The notes under the pieces were generated by a model. It saw only the letters and a list, made by a program, of their open reading frames with translations. It made no database searches and had not been told where the DNA came from. DNA of 64,000 nt from Streptomyces monashensis (GTDB lineage Bacteria > Actinomycetota > Actinomycetes > Streptomycetales > Streptomycetaceae), in NCBI RefSeq assembly GCF_001866665.1, contig NZ_MLYO01000015.1, positions 1-64,000 on the forward strand. Direction: 5' to 3'. The position numbers and the translations under genes were made by a program. Shown here one piece after another: positions 43,351 to 52,358 of this stretch. The first letter of the stretch is position 1. Every line of letters starts with the position of its first letter.

Positions 43351-44226
43351 TCAGCTGATGCGGACTCCCGTGCCGCTGACACGGACGCGCGGGTCACCCG
43401 GGCGCAGCGTCACCGTGAGCTCGCCGGGGCGGCCCAGGTCCTCGCCCTGGTGCAGGGTGAGGACGGCGTCCTCGGGCACCAGTCCGAACTCACGGGCGTA
43501 CGCACCGAACGCGGCGGCCGCAGCGCCGGTCGCCGGGTCCTCGACGACGCCGCCGACGGGGAACGGGTCACGGACATGGAAGACGGTGTCCGACTCCCGC
43601 CACACCAACTGGACCGTGGTCAGGTCCAATCGGTGCATCAGGGTTTCGAGGCGCGCGAAGTCGTACGCGAGATCTGCGAGGCGCGCGCGTGTCGCCGCCG
43701 CGAGAACGAGGTGGCGGGCACCGGCGAACGCGACATGCGGCGGGAAGGCCGGGTCGAGATCGGCGGCCGGCCAGCCGAGCGCGGCGAGCGCCTCCGTGAG
43801 GTCGGCGTCGGCGATCTTCTCGTTGTACGGCTCGACACTGGTGAGTGTGGCCCTGACGGTCCCGCTCTCCTCGACCACCTCCACGGGTACGGCGCCGGCG
43901 CGCGTCGCGAACAACAGCTCCCCGGGGCCTGTCCGCTCGGCGAGCGCGACGGCGGCCGCGACGGTGGCGTGCCCGCAGAACGGCACCTCGGCCTTGGGAC
44001 TGAAGTAACGGATGGTGTACGCCCGTTCCTCCTGGCCGCCGAGGCCCTCCGGGGGCGCGCTCAGGAACGCGGACTCCGAGTATCCGAGGTCGGCGGCGAT
44101 GGCCAGCATGTCGGTGTCGTCCAGGGCTGCGGCGTCCAGAACGACGCCTGCGGGGTTTCCGCCGTCGGGGGTACTGGAGAAGGCGGTGTATCGCAGAACC
44201 TCAGGCCGTGGCGCATTCGTTGTCAT
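43351..44226 (-). CDS. PhzF-family isomerase/epimerase
   Basis: This 291-residue protein has the two-domain PhzF fold. Conserved parts are YTAFSSTPDGGNPAGVVLDA near the start, the catalytic Glu in LGYSESAFL, the IRYFSPKAEVPFCGHATVAA motif, and the second-domain VVEDPATGAAAAAFGAYA. Relatives isomerise aromatic or amino-acid-like compounds; the true substrate is unknown. ATG 44226 is the normal N-terminus. It stands alone. Confidence 0.9.
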   Translation of the reverse strand: MTTNAPRPEVLRYTAFSSTPDGGNPAGVVLDAAALDDTDMLAIAADLGYSESAFLSAPPEGLGGQEERAYTIRYFSPKAEVPFCGHATVAAAVALAERTGPGELLFATRAGAVPVEVVEESGTVRATLTSVEPYNEKIADADLTEALAALGWPAADLDPAFPPHVAFAGARHLVLAAATRARLADLAYDFARLETLMHRLDLTTVQLVWRESDTVFHVRDPFPVGGVVEDPATGAAAAAFGAYAREFGLVPEDAVLTLHQGEDLGRPGELTVTLRPGDPRVRVSGTGVRIS

Positions 44227-44366
44227 ATCTGCGGCAACGTGGGGCGGGACCGTGGCTATTCCCAGTGCCGTGACCACCTGGGTCCGCCGGGTCCGGCCCT
44301 GCTCCAGGATCCGATGGCTATGGGGGGACTGTTCACAGCCGCTGACGCGCGACTCGCAGGGGCACC

Positions 44367-44697
44367 GTGGCGCTGGTCGGGGTGGCCGCACTGGTCGTGC
44401 TGTTCGTCGTGCTCCTGGTCCTTCCAGGGATGGTGGTGGACCACGACCTCGCCGGTGGCCACCGTGCCGCGTGCGGGCCTGCGATCGGCCGACCTGCGGG
44501 GCTGCGACCTCGGCGGTGCCGACCTGCGGCACGCGAAACTCGAGGGCACGCCGGCGAGCGACCTGACCGTCTGGCCGAACGGCTTCGACATCGACGTGGC
44601 CGGCCTCGTCATCACCGGGGATCCCGGCGCCGAACCTGACGTTCTGCTGCCGGCTGCCGCGATCACGAGGCAGATTCCACCCCTGCTGTCGCCCTGA
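44367..44697 (+). pseudogene. frameshifted pentapeptide-repeat membrane protein remnant
   Basis: GTG 44367 opens a membrane helix, ALVGVAALVVLFVVLLVLPG, followed by MVVDHDL. The expected continuation is in another frame: RAGLRSADLRGCDLGGADLR and HAKLEGTPASDLTVWPNGFD, a pentapeptide-repeat pattern (A(D/N)LxG) that ends at 44697. A frameshift near 44450-44480 separates them. The usual long central part is missing, so this is a truncated, broken gene. Confidence 0.55.
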
Positions 44698-44992
44698 TGC
44701 TCGGTCCGCCTTCATTGCATGCGAATGATCGGGCCGTCGCGTCGAGGGGCATCCGGCCCGGCGGAGCCCCCTCCCACTGCGGATGCGTGCGCGCTCCCGC
44801 CGCCGAGCGGCCGCCTCGCCATGCTCTGACACACCACCCCGGCGGGCGGGGTACCCCGCCCCGCAGACCGAGATGCTCATCGATCACAATCCAGTACGCG
44901 CCCCAGTGCGCTGACTTGCTGTGGTCGGGTCTGTGGTCGGGCTTCGGGCCGTCCGCGGGGTGCTGCCTCCGGACGCCTCGGAGATCTCGGCC

Positions 44993-45886
44993 TCATCCCT
45001 GTCGCGCCCCCGCCAGTCGCCCCTGTGCGGCGGCCTGGATCTGCGAGGGCCCGAGTCCCCACTGGAGGGCGCGTCCGACGGTCGTCGCCAGGGGCCGGTC
45101 CCAGCCGGTGCGGACCAGGGTGGGGCGGTGGATGCCGAGTTCGGTGCGGGCCCACGCGGGGAGGAGTCCGATCGAGGCGTTCGTGAGCAGGCCTGTGACC
45201 AGCCTTTCCCGTCGTGTGCGGCCGAAGCGGCGGAGGAACAGGACCGACTCCAACGCGGCTGGAGTGGCGTGGAGTTGGGGGCGGAGGCGGGCCAGAAAAC
45301 GGTCTGCGTCACGGGACGTGCGCGGCACGTCCCGTGCGCCCAACGCCTCGGCCACGGGGGCGACTTGGCGGTAGTAGGTGTCACACTCGGCGGGGGTCAG
45401 TCGGAGCGGCCTGGGCGCGTAGGTCTGGTGGCCGGCGAGGAAGCTGCGTACCTCGGCGGTGTGCACCCAGGTGAGCAGGTCGGGGTCGTCCGCGCGGTAC
45501 GGCCGGCCGTCGGGGGCCGTGCCGTGCACCCGGGTGTGGATCCGCCGGACGAGGTCGATCACCTCGCGGGCGGCGACCGAGGAGCCGAAGGTGGTTGTGG
45601 TGATGAACCGTACGGTTCCGTTCAGCCGCCCGACCGGATCGGCGCGGAAGTCGGAGTGTTGGTCGACCCCTGCCATGGCCAGCGGATGCAGTGACTGGAG
45701 CATGAGTGCGGCGAACCCGCCGGTGAGCATCCCGGTGGCGTGCCCGTGCACTCGCCACATCGGGTCTCCTGGCGCGATCCCGAACAGCCCGGGGTCACCG
45801 GGCGGACCCGCGTACCGATCCAGCTTCAGATCCCCGCCGTGCAAGGTCGCCGTGAGTTCCGCCGCGATCCGTTCCCGCAGTCCCAC
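44993..45886 (-). CDS. MpaB-type (DUF2236) oxygenase
   Basis: This protein of about 297 residues is a DUF2236/MpaB family member, related to latex-clearing protein Lcp, a b-type heme oxygenase. Conserved elements are DPMWRVHGHATGMLTGGFAA, LQSLHPLAMAGVDQHSDF, RFITTTTFGSS, and LLTWVHTAEVRSFL, in which a histidine is the expected heme ligand. The start is uncertain: GTG 45892 overlaps the GGGAGG site, so GTG 45886 with about 6-base spacing is preferred. A wrecked UbiA-like gene lies upstream in the same direction. Confidence 0.85.
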   Translation of the reverse strand: MGLRERIAAELTATLHGGDLKLDRYAGPPGDPGLFGIAPGDPMWRVHGHATGMLTGGFAALMLQSLHPLAMAGVDQHSDFRADPVGRLNGTVRFITTTTFGSSVAAREVIDLVRRIHTRVHGTAPDGRPYRADDPDLLTWVHTAEVRSFLAGHQTYAPRPLRLTPAECDTYYRQVAPVAEALGARDVPRTSRDADRFLARLRPQLHATPAALESVLFLRRFGRTRRERLVTGLLTNASIGLLPAWARTELGIHRPTLVRTGWDRPLATTVGRALQWGLGPSQIQAAAQGRLAGARQG

Positions 45887-45910
45887 CAGCACCTCCCGGG
45901 TCGGTGTCCC

Positions 45911-46464
45911 TCAGCCGAGGGTACCGGCGCGCCCGGCGAGCACGGCCACGAGGATGAGCAGTCCGCACAGGGGTTGGTGCCGAACGCCCGCCCGCAGGCT
46001 CCGACATCCGCAGGGTCGGCCCGCCACATCTGTCATCCCAACTGCTCCGCGATCACGCACAGTCCGGGCCGGCACAGCGGCCCGAGCCCGGCCACGACCC
46101 CGAACCAGGCGAGCAGCACCACACCCCGCGTACACGCCGCCCACCAGCACCCGGCTACGGCGCCCCAGCGGCACGGCGGCCGACCGCGCCCCGGTCCGCA
46201 CATCAGCCTCACGGTCCTGGCAGGCGTAGATCACGTCCGTCCCCACGGCCCAGCAGACCACCGCCCCGTACAGCACCCAGCCCCCGAGCCCGACTCCTCC
46301 GGCCAGCAGGCCGTACACCAGCCGCAACCCACCGGCCGGTCCAGCCGCAGCAACTCCAGATACGGCCGCATCCCGGCGGGGGCCCGCCCCGCCAACCGGG
46401 CGGCACGGCCTTGGGTCGGGACGTGAGTCGAGACGTGGGGCAGGGCTTGTAAGGGGACGGTCAT
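45911..46464 (-). pseudogene. frameshifted UbiA-type prenyltransferase
   Basis: One frame (46464 down to 46231) encodes an N-terminal membrane prenyltransferase start, RPYLELLRLDRPVG. The continuation, GGWVLYGAVVCWAVGTDVIY followed by ACQDREADVRTGARSAAVPL, is in another frame from about 46330. The latter matches the second Asp-rich motif of 4-hydroxybenzoate/menaquinone UbiA enzymes (DxxYAxQDxxxD). The first Asp-rich motif and more than half of the membrane helices are missing. The gene is broken by a frameshift and internal deletion. Confidence 0.65.
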
Positions 46465-46624
46465 ACCGATTCACGTCCCTCTCCACGGGATTGCAGGCCG
46501 ATCGGTCCAACCTGGATCCGGCCAGGGCCAGTCACCGTTCTTTCAGGGAGATCCCTGGAAACGACGGTATGACGGGCATGGGAAGTGTTGGACAGGATCG
46601 CGGGCCCATCCCAGGATGGTTGAC

Positions 46625-47896
46625 ATGCCGAGTGAAGAGACCGAAGTGGTCGTCGTCGGGGCGGGCCAGGCGGGCGTGGCGATGAGCGAGCATCTGGGTG
46701 CCGCCGGCGTACCGCACATCGTGCTGGAGCGGCACCGTGTCGCCGAGCGGTGGCGTTCGCAGCGGTGGGACTCCCTGGTCGCGAACGGACCCGCGTGGCA
46801 CGACCGCTTCCCGGGGCTGGAGTTCTCCGGCCTCGAGCCCGACGCCTTCGCGCCGAAGGAGAAGGTCGCGGACTACTTCGAGGCCTACGCCGAGAAGATC
46901 GGGGCCCCGATCCGGTGCGGAGTCGAGGTGACGTCCGTGCGCAGGCGCGACGGCCGTCCGGGTTTCCGCGTCGAGACGTCGGGAGGCGCCATCGAAGCGC
47001 GCTTCGTGGTGGCCTCGACCGGAGCGTTCCAGCGGCCCGTGATCCCGTCCATCGTCCCGGACGGCGCCGTCCCCGTGCAGATCCACTCCAGCGGGTACCG
47101 CAATCCCGAGCAGTTGCCCGAGGGCGGCGTCCTCGTGGTCGGCTCCGGTTCCTCGGGCGTCCAGATCGCCGACGAACTGAGCCGGTCGGGTCGCCGGGTG
47201 TTCCTGTCCGTAGGCCCTCACGAGCGTCCTCCGCGCGCATACCGTGGACGTGACTTCTGCTGGTGGCTCGGTGCGCTCGGGCTCTGGGACCTGGACACGC
47301 CTCCCCAGGGCGCCGAGCATGTCACCATCGCGGTCAGCGGTGCCCGCGGCGGCCACACGGTGGACTTCCGGGAGCTGGCCGCCGGCGGCATCGAGCTCGT
47401 CGGCATGACCGCCTCCTACGACGACGGCGTACTGCGCTTCGCGCCGGACCTCGCCGCGAGCATCGCACAGGGCGACGCCCATTACCTCGATGTCCTGCGG
47501 ACGGCCGACGACTACGCCGAACGCAACGGGCTCGACCTGCCCGAGGAGCCGGAGGCCCACGCCCTCCGACCGGACCCGGACTGTTTGAGCGACCCCCGTC
47601 TGGAACTCGACCTCGCCGCGGCCGACGTCACCTCGATCATCTGGGCGACCGGCTTCACCGCCGACTTCGACTGGCTCCAGGTCGACGCCTTCGACGAGAA
47701 CGGGCGGCCCAGACACCGACGCGGGGTCTCCTCGGAGCCCGGCGTCTACTTCCTCGGCCTGCCCTGGCTCTCCAACCGCGGATCGAGCTTCATCTGGGGT
47801 GTCTGGCACGACGCCCGGTACGTCGCCGTCCACATCACGACCCAGCGGGGCCGCCTCGCGTACGGCACCGCGGATCCGGCGAGCGAGAAGAACTGA
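46625..47896 (+). CDS. flavin-containing monooxygenase-like oxidoreductase
   Basis: This 423-residue protein has an FAD-binding motif GAGQAG at residues 12-17 and an NADPH-binding Rossmann motif in VLVVGSGSSGVQIADEL (about 173-189). The middle carries the RWDSLVANGPAWHDRFPG segment typical of the CzcO/FMO-like group. It probably N- or S-oxygenates or Baeyer-Villiger-oxidises a small molecule. ATG 46625 is preferred over ATG 46616, as AGGA lies about 8 bases upstream; both are in frame. No clear operon partner. Confidence 0.83.
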   Translation: MPSEETEVVVVGAGQAGVAMSEHLGAAGVPHIVLERHRVAERWRSQRWDSLVANGPAWHDRFPGLEFSGLEPDAFAPKEKVADYFEAYAEKIGAPIRCGVEVTSVRRRDGRPGFRVETSGGAIEARFVVASTGAFQRPVIPSIVPDGAVPVQIHSSGYRNPEQLPEGGVLVVGSGSSGVQIADELSRSGRRVFLSVGPHERPPRAYRGRDFCWWLGALGLWDLDTPPQGAEHVTIAVSGARGGHTVDFRELAAGGIELVGMTASYDDGVLRFAPDLAASIAQGDAHYLDVLRTADDYAERNGLDLPEEPEAHALRPDPDCLSDPRLELDLAAADVTSIIWATGFTADFDWLQVDAFDENGRPRHRRGVSSEPGVYFLGLPWLSNRGSSFIWGVWHDARYVAVHITTQRGRLAYGTADPASEKN

Positions 47897-48554
47897 AGGG
47901 CCCGTCTTCGTGTCGTCCGGCGGCAGGTTCACCGTGCCCGAGGACGCCGGGCCCAGGGTCATGTCAGGCTGCGGGTTCAGTGCCTGGCTCAGGTCCGCAG
48001 CCGTCAGGGTCGCCCGCGATCGGCGTGGCCGCGGCGTGGGCCGGGGCGGGCTGGGGCCCCGTCGGCGCGGTGCCCTGCGCCGCGCACCCGCCGTAGGACG
48101 CCTACCGGAACTTCGCGCTGCTGCCGCACGTCCTCACGGAGAGGCACGATCAGCCCGCTCCCCGTCGCCACGGTGCAGCAAGGCCTGTCGCACACCGGTC
48201 CCGGAGCGGTCGGCCGGCCGCCGTCGGGTTCCGGGGCGAAGCCGATGCGCAGGCAGTGGAGTGGCCCATCAGCGCGCACTCGCCGTGTCCGTCGACGACC
48301 GGTCCGAGGCGCTGAGCCCTGTTTCACGGAACCGGCCCTGGGCCGCCCTCTCGCGCAGCAGCCCGTCGGTGGCCGCGCCCGAGACCGCCGTGGCGGAATC
48401 GAGGCACGCATCGGCACCTGCGTCGCCGCCGGCCGGTCAGGCGGTGTACATGTCCGCCACCCGACCAGACAGCCGCGCACGCCGGGAGGGCCGATCGCAG
48501 CCCTGTACGGCTGGGCGTGGACGGTTCGGCCTCGCGACGGCCTACGGTGGAGGC
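47897..48554. other. Gene-free region
   Basis: About 660 bases between two co-directional genes carry only shadow frames. Fragments such as ALAVSVDDRSEAL are not assignable. Nothing recognised. Confidence 0.35.
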
Positions 48555-48833
48555 ATGAGCGAGATCGTCGTCTACGAACTCGACAGGCCTGCGGCCACGC
48601 GCTCCTCCACAGGGGCGCCGAGTGGCGCGGAACGCCGCGTGCGCAAGGTGCACGCCGCGCCCGTCGCCCCTGGGACGCGTGCCGCCACCGGACCGAGAAC
48701 CCTGTGCGGCAAGGACACCTTCGCCATGGAGGCGGCCGACTGGAAGCCCACCGAGCACCCCGGAGCCCCGTGGTACCCGGTGGAGTACGCATCCGTGGTC
48801 TGCCCGGACTGCGATGCCGTGATCGAAACCTGA
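48555..48833 (+). CDS. small conserved-looking protein with a CxxC pair
   Basis: This 92-residue protein starts at ATG 48555, preceded by a GGTGGAGG site. It contains a single upstream Cys in TLCGKDTFAMEAADW and a CPDC pair near the C-terminus (YASVVCPDCDAVIE). Together these could bind one zinc ion, but a fourth ligand is not obvious. Tryptophans and the WYPVEYASVV strand give it folded character. I do not recognise the family. Confidence 0.65.
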   Translation: MSEIVVYELDRPAATRSSTGAPSGAERRVRKVHAAPVAPGTRAATGPRTLCGKDTFAMEAADWKPTEHPGAPWYPVEYASVVCPDCDAVIET

Positions 48834-48890
48834 CCACGGCGAACGGCCGACCGCCTGCCTGACGCCAGCGCGCTCACGGTCTTCCTGCCG

Positions 48891-49316
48891 CTACCTCCGT
48901 TCCACGTACTCCTTGAAGTGCTCCAGGTCGCCGCGGACGAGGCGTTCGATCGCGTTCGTCTGGGCGAACCCCCTGGGTCCGCCGAAGGCGTCCCGGACGG
49001 TGTCGGGGTCGTACTCCAGGCGTGCCTGGATCCGGGTGTGGTTCTGGTCGATCGGCTCGAGCGAGAAGGAACCCGTCAGCTCGGGGGCGCCCACGCTCAG
49101 CCACTCCATCACGCGCTCGCCGCGGTCGGAAACCTCGGCCTCGACCGCGCGGGCCCCGCCCTTTGCCTCGACCTCCAGATGCGCTCGGCCTCCGGCCTCC
49201 GTGCGCGCGCCCCGCACTCCTTGCACGAAGCGTGGATAGTTCTCCACCTGGTGAATTTTCTCCCAGGCCGTATCGATCGGAACGTCGATGTCGACGTGCA
49301 GTTCGAGAGTGCTCAT
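48891..49316 (-). CDS. SRPBCC-family polyketide cyclase/START-like protein
   Basis: This 141-residue protein has a helix-grip fold: strand LELHVDIDVPIDTAWEKI, helix, ENYPRFVQGVRGART, several strands (RVMEWLSVGAPELTGSFSLE and TRIQARLEYDP) and the final amphipathic helix RLVRGDLEHFKEYVERR. Relatives bind hydrophobic ligands or stabilise polyketides. There is no partner gene; ligand unknown. ATG 49316 is the start. Confidence 0.85.
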   Translation of the reverse strand: MSTLELHVDIDVPIDTAWEKIHQVENYPRFVQGVRGARTEAGGRAHLEVEAKGGARAVEAEVSDRGERVMEWLSVGAPELTGSFSLEPIDQNHTRIQARLEYDPDTVRDAFGGPRGFAQTNAIERLVRGDLEHFKEYVERR

Positions 49317-50114
49317 GGCTCACCTCCGTGTGCAGTTCATGACGCACGGGCTTCTGTTCACAGTGTGCGCCCGGCAGGAACCGGCAGGGGAGGGGAGGAG
49401 CCGGAACGGGGCTGTCCCGAGTCCGTACTGCTCACGTGCGTGCATCGCGCCGTGGTGCCCGTGCGGGACGGTCCGCGTGGGCGAGGCGTGCCAGTGGTCG
49501 GGATGCGTTCAGGCGCCCCGCGGCACGGCCGGACAACGTGGTCCATGAAACGTCCGAGGGCCAGGTGGCCCCGGAGGGTCGGTCAGACCTCCTGTTTTCG
49601 GGGCGGGCCGTGTCGCAACAAGGTGCCAGGGACGGGGGTTCATTAGACAGCTTCTATAGCGGCTCACCCTTTTGGTTAGTGTTTTGCCGGTGTCTCAAGC
49701 GCGATGCCGTTGCTTTTCGGTATGTCCGGGGTGCCTGCTCGTCATGCACGGAAGGGCCCGCCCTGGTCCTACTACAACATGTAGGACTAGGGTGTGCTTG
49801 AGGAGCTGCCGCGTTCCCCTGCGAAGGGGCGCCTTGGTGTGTCGCTGGTCAGGGTGGTTGGTTCCGTCATGACAGGGAATGGCGCGAGATGCCCTCACGG
49901 GCGCGGCGGAAGGCCATCATTGGATTGATGCCACTGCCCGGTGACCGGCATCGTGGTGCGCGCCGCGGCGCGGCGCCGCATCAGCTTGGTCGGTACAGCG
50001 ACCCACAGCGCACAGGCGCACGAGGTGGTTCGGCAGGACCCCGAGACAAGCCCTGCATCGGTGGACTTCGGTCCGAGCGTGGAAACACATGATCAACACT
50101 TGCCTGGAGGCCCT
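49317..50114. other. Leader region of the wall glycosyltransferase gene
   Basis: About 800 bases lie between divergent genes. An AT-rich patch with TTAGACAGCTTCTATAGCGG near 49645 resembles a promoter. A 17-bp dyad lies at 49770-49786. The transferase frame is open upstream to 49941, but that part is not needed for the domain. Confidence 0.4.
49770..49786. promoter_or_regulatory. 17-bp dyad upstream of the GT2/glycerophosphotransferase gene
   Basis: TACTACAACATGTAGGA is an imperfect palindrome with TACA/TGTA cores three bases apart. A sister site lies at 54054-54070 before the convergent transferase. BlaI/MecI/CopY-type winged-helix repressors bind sites with such cores. Confidence 0.5.
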
Positions 50115-52346
50115 GTGGTAACGACGGACACCCCGGCCGCGCAGCCGTCCGAAGAGGTGCTCATCAGCGTCGTCCTGCCCGTCTACCGAGTGCAGGAGTA
50201 TCTGCCGGAGTGCCTCGACTCGGTCCTCGGGGCGTCGCAGTCCTTTCAGGGTGTCGAGGTCGTGGCCGTGGACGACTGTTCCCCTGACGACAGCGGTGCC
50301 CTTCTCGACGAGTACGCGGCTCGCGACGAGCGGCTGCGCGTGGTCCACCTGCCGCACAACGTCGGCCTCGGCCGAGCGCGCAGCGAGGGCCTGGCCCGGG
50401 CCAGGGGGGACTACGTGTGGTTCGTCGACAGCGACGACCGGCTGACCGACGGAGCGCTCGCCGCGGTCGCGGACCGGCTGAAGCGGACCGAGCCCGACGT
50501 GCTCCTCGTCGACCACGCGCTCGTCGCCCCGGACGGAGGCGTGGAGCGCAATGTGCGTGCGCATCAGTTCCGGGACGCACCCGAGACGTTCACGCTCGCG
50601 GAGCGCCCCGGCACCCTGGACCTCATCATGACCGCGTGGAGCAGGGTGCTGCGCCGCGAGTTCCTGCTCGGCCTGGACCTGGAGTTCGGGCACGGGTACT
50701 ACGAGGACATCTCCGTCACCTACCCCGTCCTGCTCGCCGCGCGCCGGCTCAGCATGCTCGACCGTGTCTGTTACCACTACCGGCGCGGGCGTGAGGGAGC
50801 GATCACCAACACCTCCAGCCCGAAGCACTTCGATCTCTTCGGCCAGTACGAGCGGATCTTCGCCTTCATCGACCGCGAGGCCGAGACCGCCGAGCCCTTC
50901 CGCAGGGCGGTGTTCGACCGGACCGTACGCCATGCGACGACGGTGCTCGCCACCCCCGGACTCGTGCCGGAGAACATGCGGCGCGAATTCTTCCGGCAGA
51001 CGTCGGAACACTTCCGGAGATTCCGGCCGCGTGACTACTCCCACCCGTCCGGGCTGCGTGGCCTGCAGTACCGGCTGGTGGAGCAGGGCGCCTATCCCGC
51101 GTACGCGGCCGTGGAACCGGTGAACCGGCTCCGCCTCACACTTCGTACCGCCCTCGGCCGGGCGCGCCGTGCGGCACGGCGGGTACCCCGACTCGCGGCA
51201 ACGGCCGTGCGACGGGCCTACTACCGTGTCTGCCTGCTGCTTCCCGCCGATGACCGTCTCGCCGTCTACGCCGCCTACTGGAGCCGCGGTTACGCCTGCA
51301 ACCCGGCGGCCGTCTTCGAGAAGGCCCGCGAGCTCGCGCCCGGCATCCGCGGGGTGTGGGTGGTCGCCAAGGACAGGACGGGATCCATTCCGCCGGGAGT
51401 CGAGTACGTGGTGGACGGATCGGCACGGTGTCTGCGCACCATGGCGCGGGCCAAGTTTCTGGTCAACAACGTCAACTTCCCTTATGAGCTGCCCAAGCGG
51501 CGGGGGGCGGTGCTGGTGCAGACACAGCACGGCACACCCCTGAAGAAGATGGGGACCGACCTGCGGGACCACCCCGCTGCCGCACGCGGCATGAACTTCG
51601 ACCGGCTGGTGGAGCAGTGCGGGCGATGGGACTTCCTGGTCTCGCCGAACCCGCACACCACCGAGGTGTTCACCCGGGTCTACCCCGGCGGCTACGAGGT
51701 GCTCGAGACGGGCTATCCGCGCGTCGACCGGCTGGTCAACGCCTCGCTCGACCAGGCGCACCGGGTGCGGGACGAACTGGGCATCGCCCCCGGGCAGACC
51801 GCCGTCCTCTATGCGCCCACCCACCGAGACCACGAGGACCAGGCGGCGGCTCCGCTCGACGTGCGGCGGTTCGCCGATGAACTCGGTGACGACCATGTCC
51901 TACTCGTCCGCGCGCACTACTTCGACACCCCTCAGACCCTCCCGTCGCAGGGCGTCGTGGACGTTTCGTCCTACCCGTCGATCGAAGACCTGTGCGTCGC
52001 CGCCGACGTGCTGATCACTGACTACTCCTCGGTGATGTTCGACTACGCCGCGCTGGACAGGCCGATCGTGATCTACGCGCCCGACTGGGAGACGTACCGC
52101 CGCGCGCGGGGCGTCTACCTCGACCTCCTCGCCGAGGCGCCCGGAGCGGTCGCCACCACCCAGGAGCAGCTCGCCGAGATCTTCCTCAGCGGCGAGTACA
52201 CGGGGCCGCGCGCGGACGAGCAGCGCTCCGGATTCCGGGCTCGCTTCTGCCCCTACGACGACGGACACGCGGCCGAACGCGTGGTACGCAGCGTCTTCCT
52301 GGGAGAGCCGGCCAACGCCAACAAGCTGGCGGCGAAAGGTAGTTGA
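50115..52346 (+). CDS. bifunctional GT2 glycosyltransferase/CDP-glycerol glycerophosphotransferase
   Basis: This 743-residue protein joins two enzymes. The N-domain (about 14-250) is a GT-A family 2 transferase: ISVVLPVYRVQEYLPECLDS, VVAVDDCSPDDSG, and DxD-like VDSDDRL. The C-domain (about 350-740) is a TagF/TarF-type glycerophosphotransferase with a QHGTPLKKMG motif, RVDRLVNASL, VLYAPTHRDHEDQ, and VLITDYSSVMFDYAALDRPI. It should synthesise a teichoic-acid-like or sugar-glycerol-phosphate polymer at the membrane. GTG 50115 with GGAGG 4 bases upstream is preferred; the frame extends to 49941. It converges on the next transferase with a 12-base gap. Confidence 0.85.
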   Translation: MVTTDTPAAQPSEEVLISVVLPVYRVQEYLPECLDSVLGASQSFQGVEVVAVDDCSPDDSGALLDEYAARDERLRVVHLPHNVGLGRARSEGLARARGDYVWFVDSDDRLTDGALAAVADRLKRTEPDVLLVDHALVAPDGGVERNVRAHQFRDAPETFTLAERPGTLDLIMTAWSRVLRREFLLGLDLEFGHGYYEDISVTYPVLLAARRLSMLDRVCYHYRRGREGAITNTSSPKHFDLFGQYERIFAFIDREAETAEPFRRAVFDRTVRHATTVLATPGLVPENMRREFFRQTSEHFRRFRPRDYSHPSGLRGLQYRLVEQGAYPAYAAVEPVNRLRLTLRTALGRARRAARRVPRLAATAVRRAYYRVCLLLPADDRLAVYAAYWSRGYACNPAAVFEKARELAPGIRGVWVVAKDRTGSIPPGVEYVVDGSARCLRTMARAKFLVNNVNFPYELPKRRGAVLVQTQHGTPLKKMGTDLRDHPAAARGMNFDRLVEQCGRWDFLVSPNPHTTEVFTRVYPGGYEVLETGYPRVDRLVNASLDQAHRVRDELGIAPGQTAVLYAPTHRDHEDQAAAPLDVRRFADELGDDHVLLVRAHYFDTPQTLPSQGVVDVSSYPSIEDLCVAADVLITDYSSVMFDYAALDRPIVIYAPDWETYRRARGVYLDLLAEAPGAVATTQEQLAEIFLSGEYTGPRADEQRSGFRARFCPYDDGHAAERVVRSVFLGEPANANKLAAKGS

Positions 52347-52358
52347 CCTCGTAGCCGC

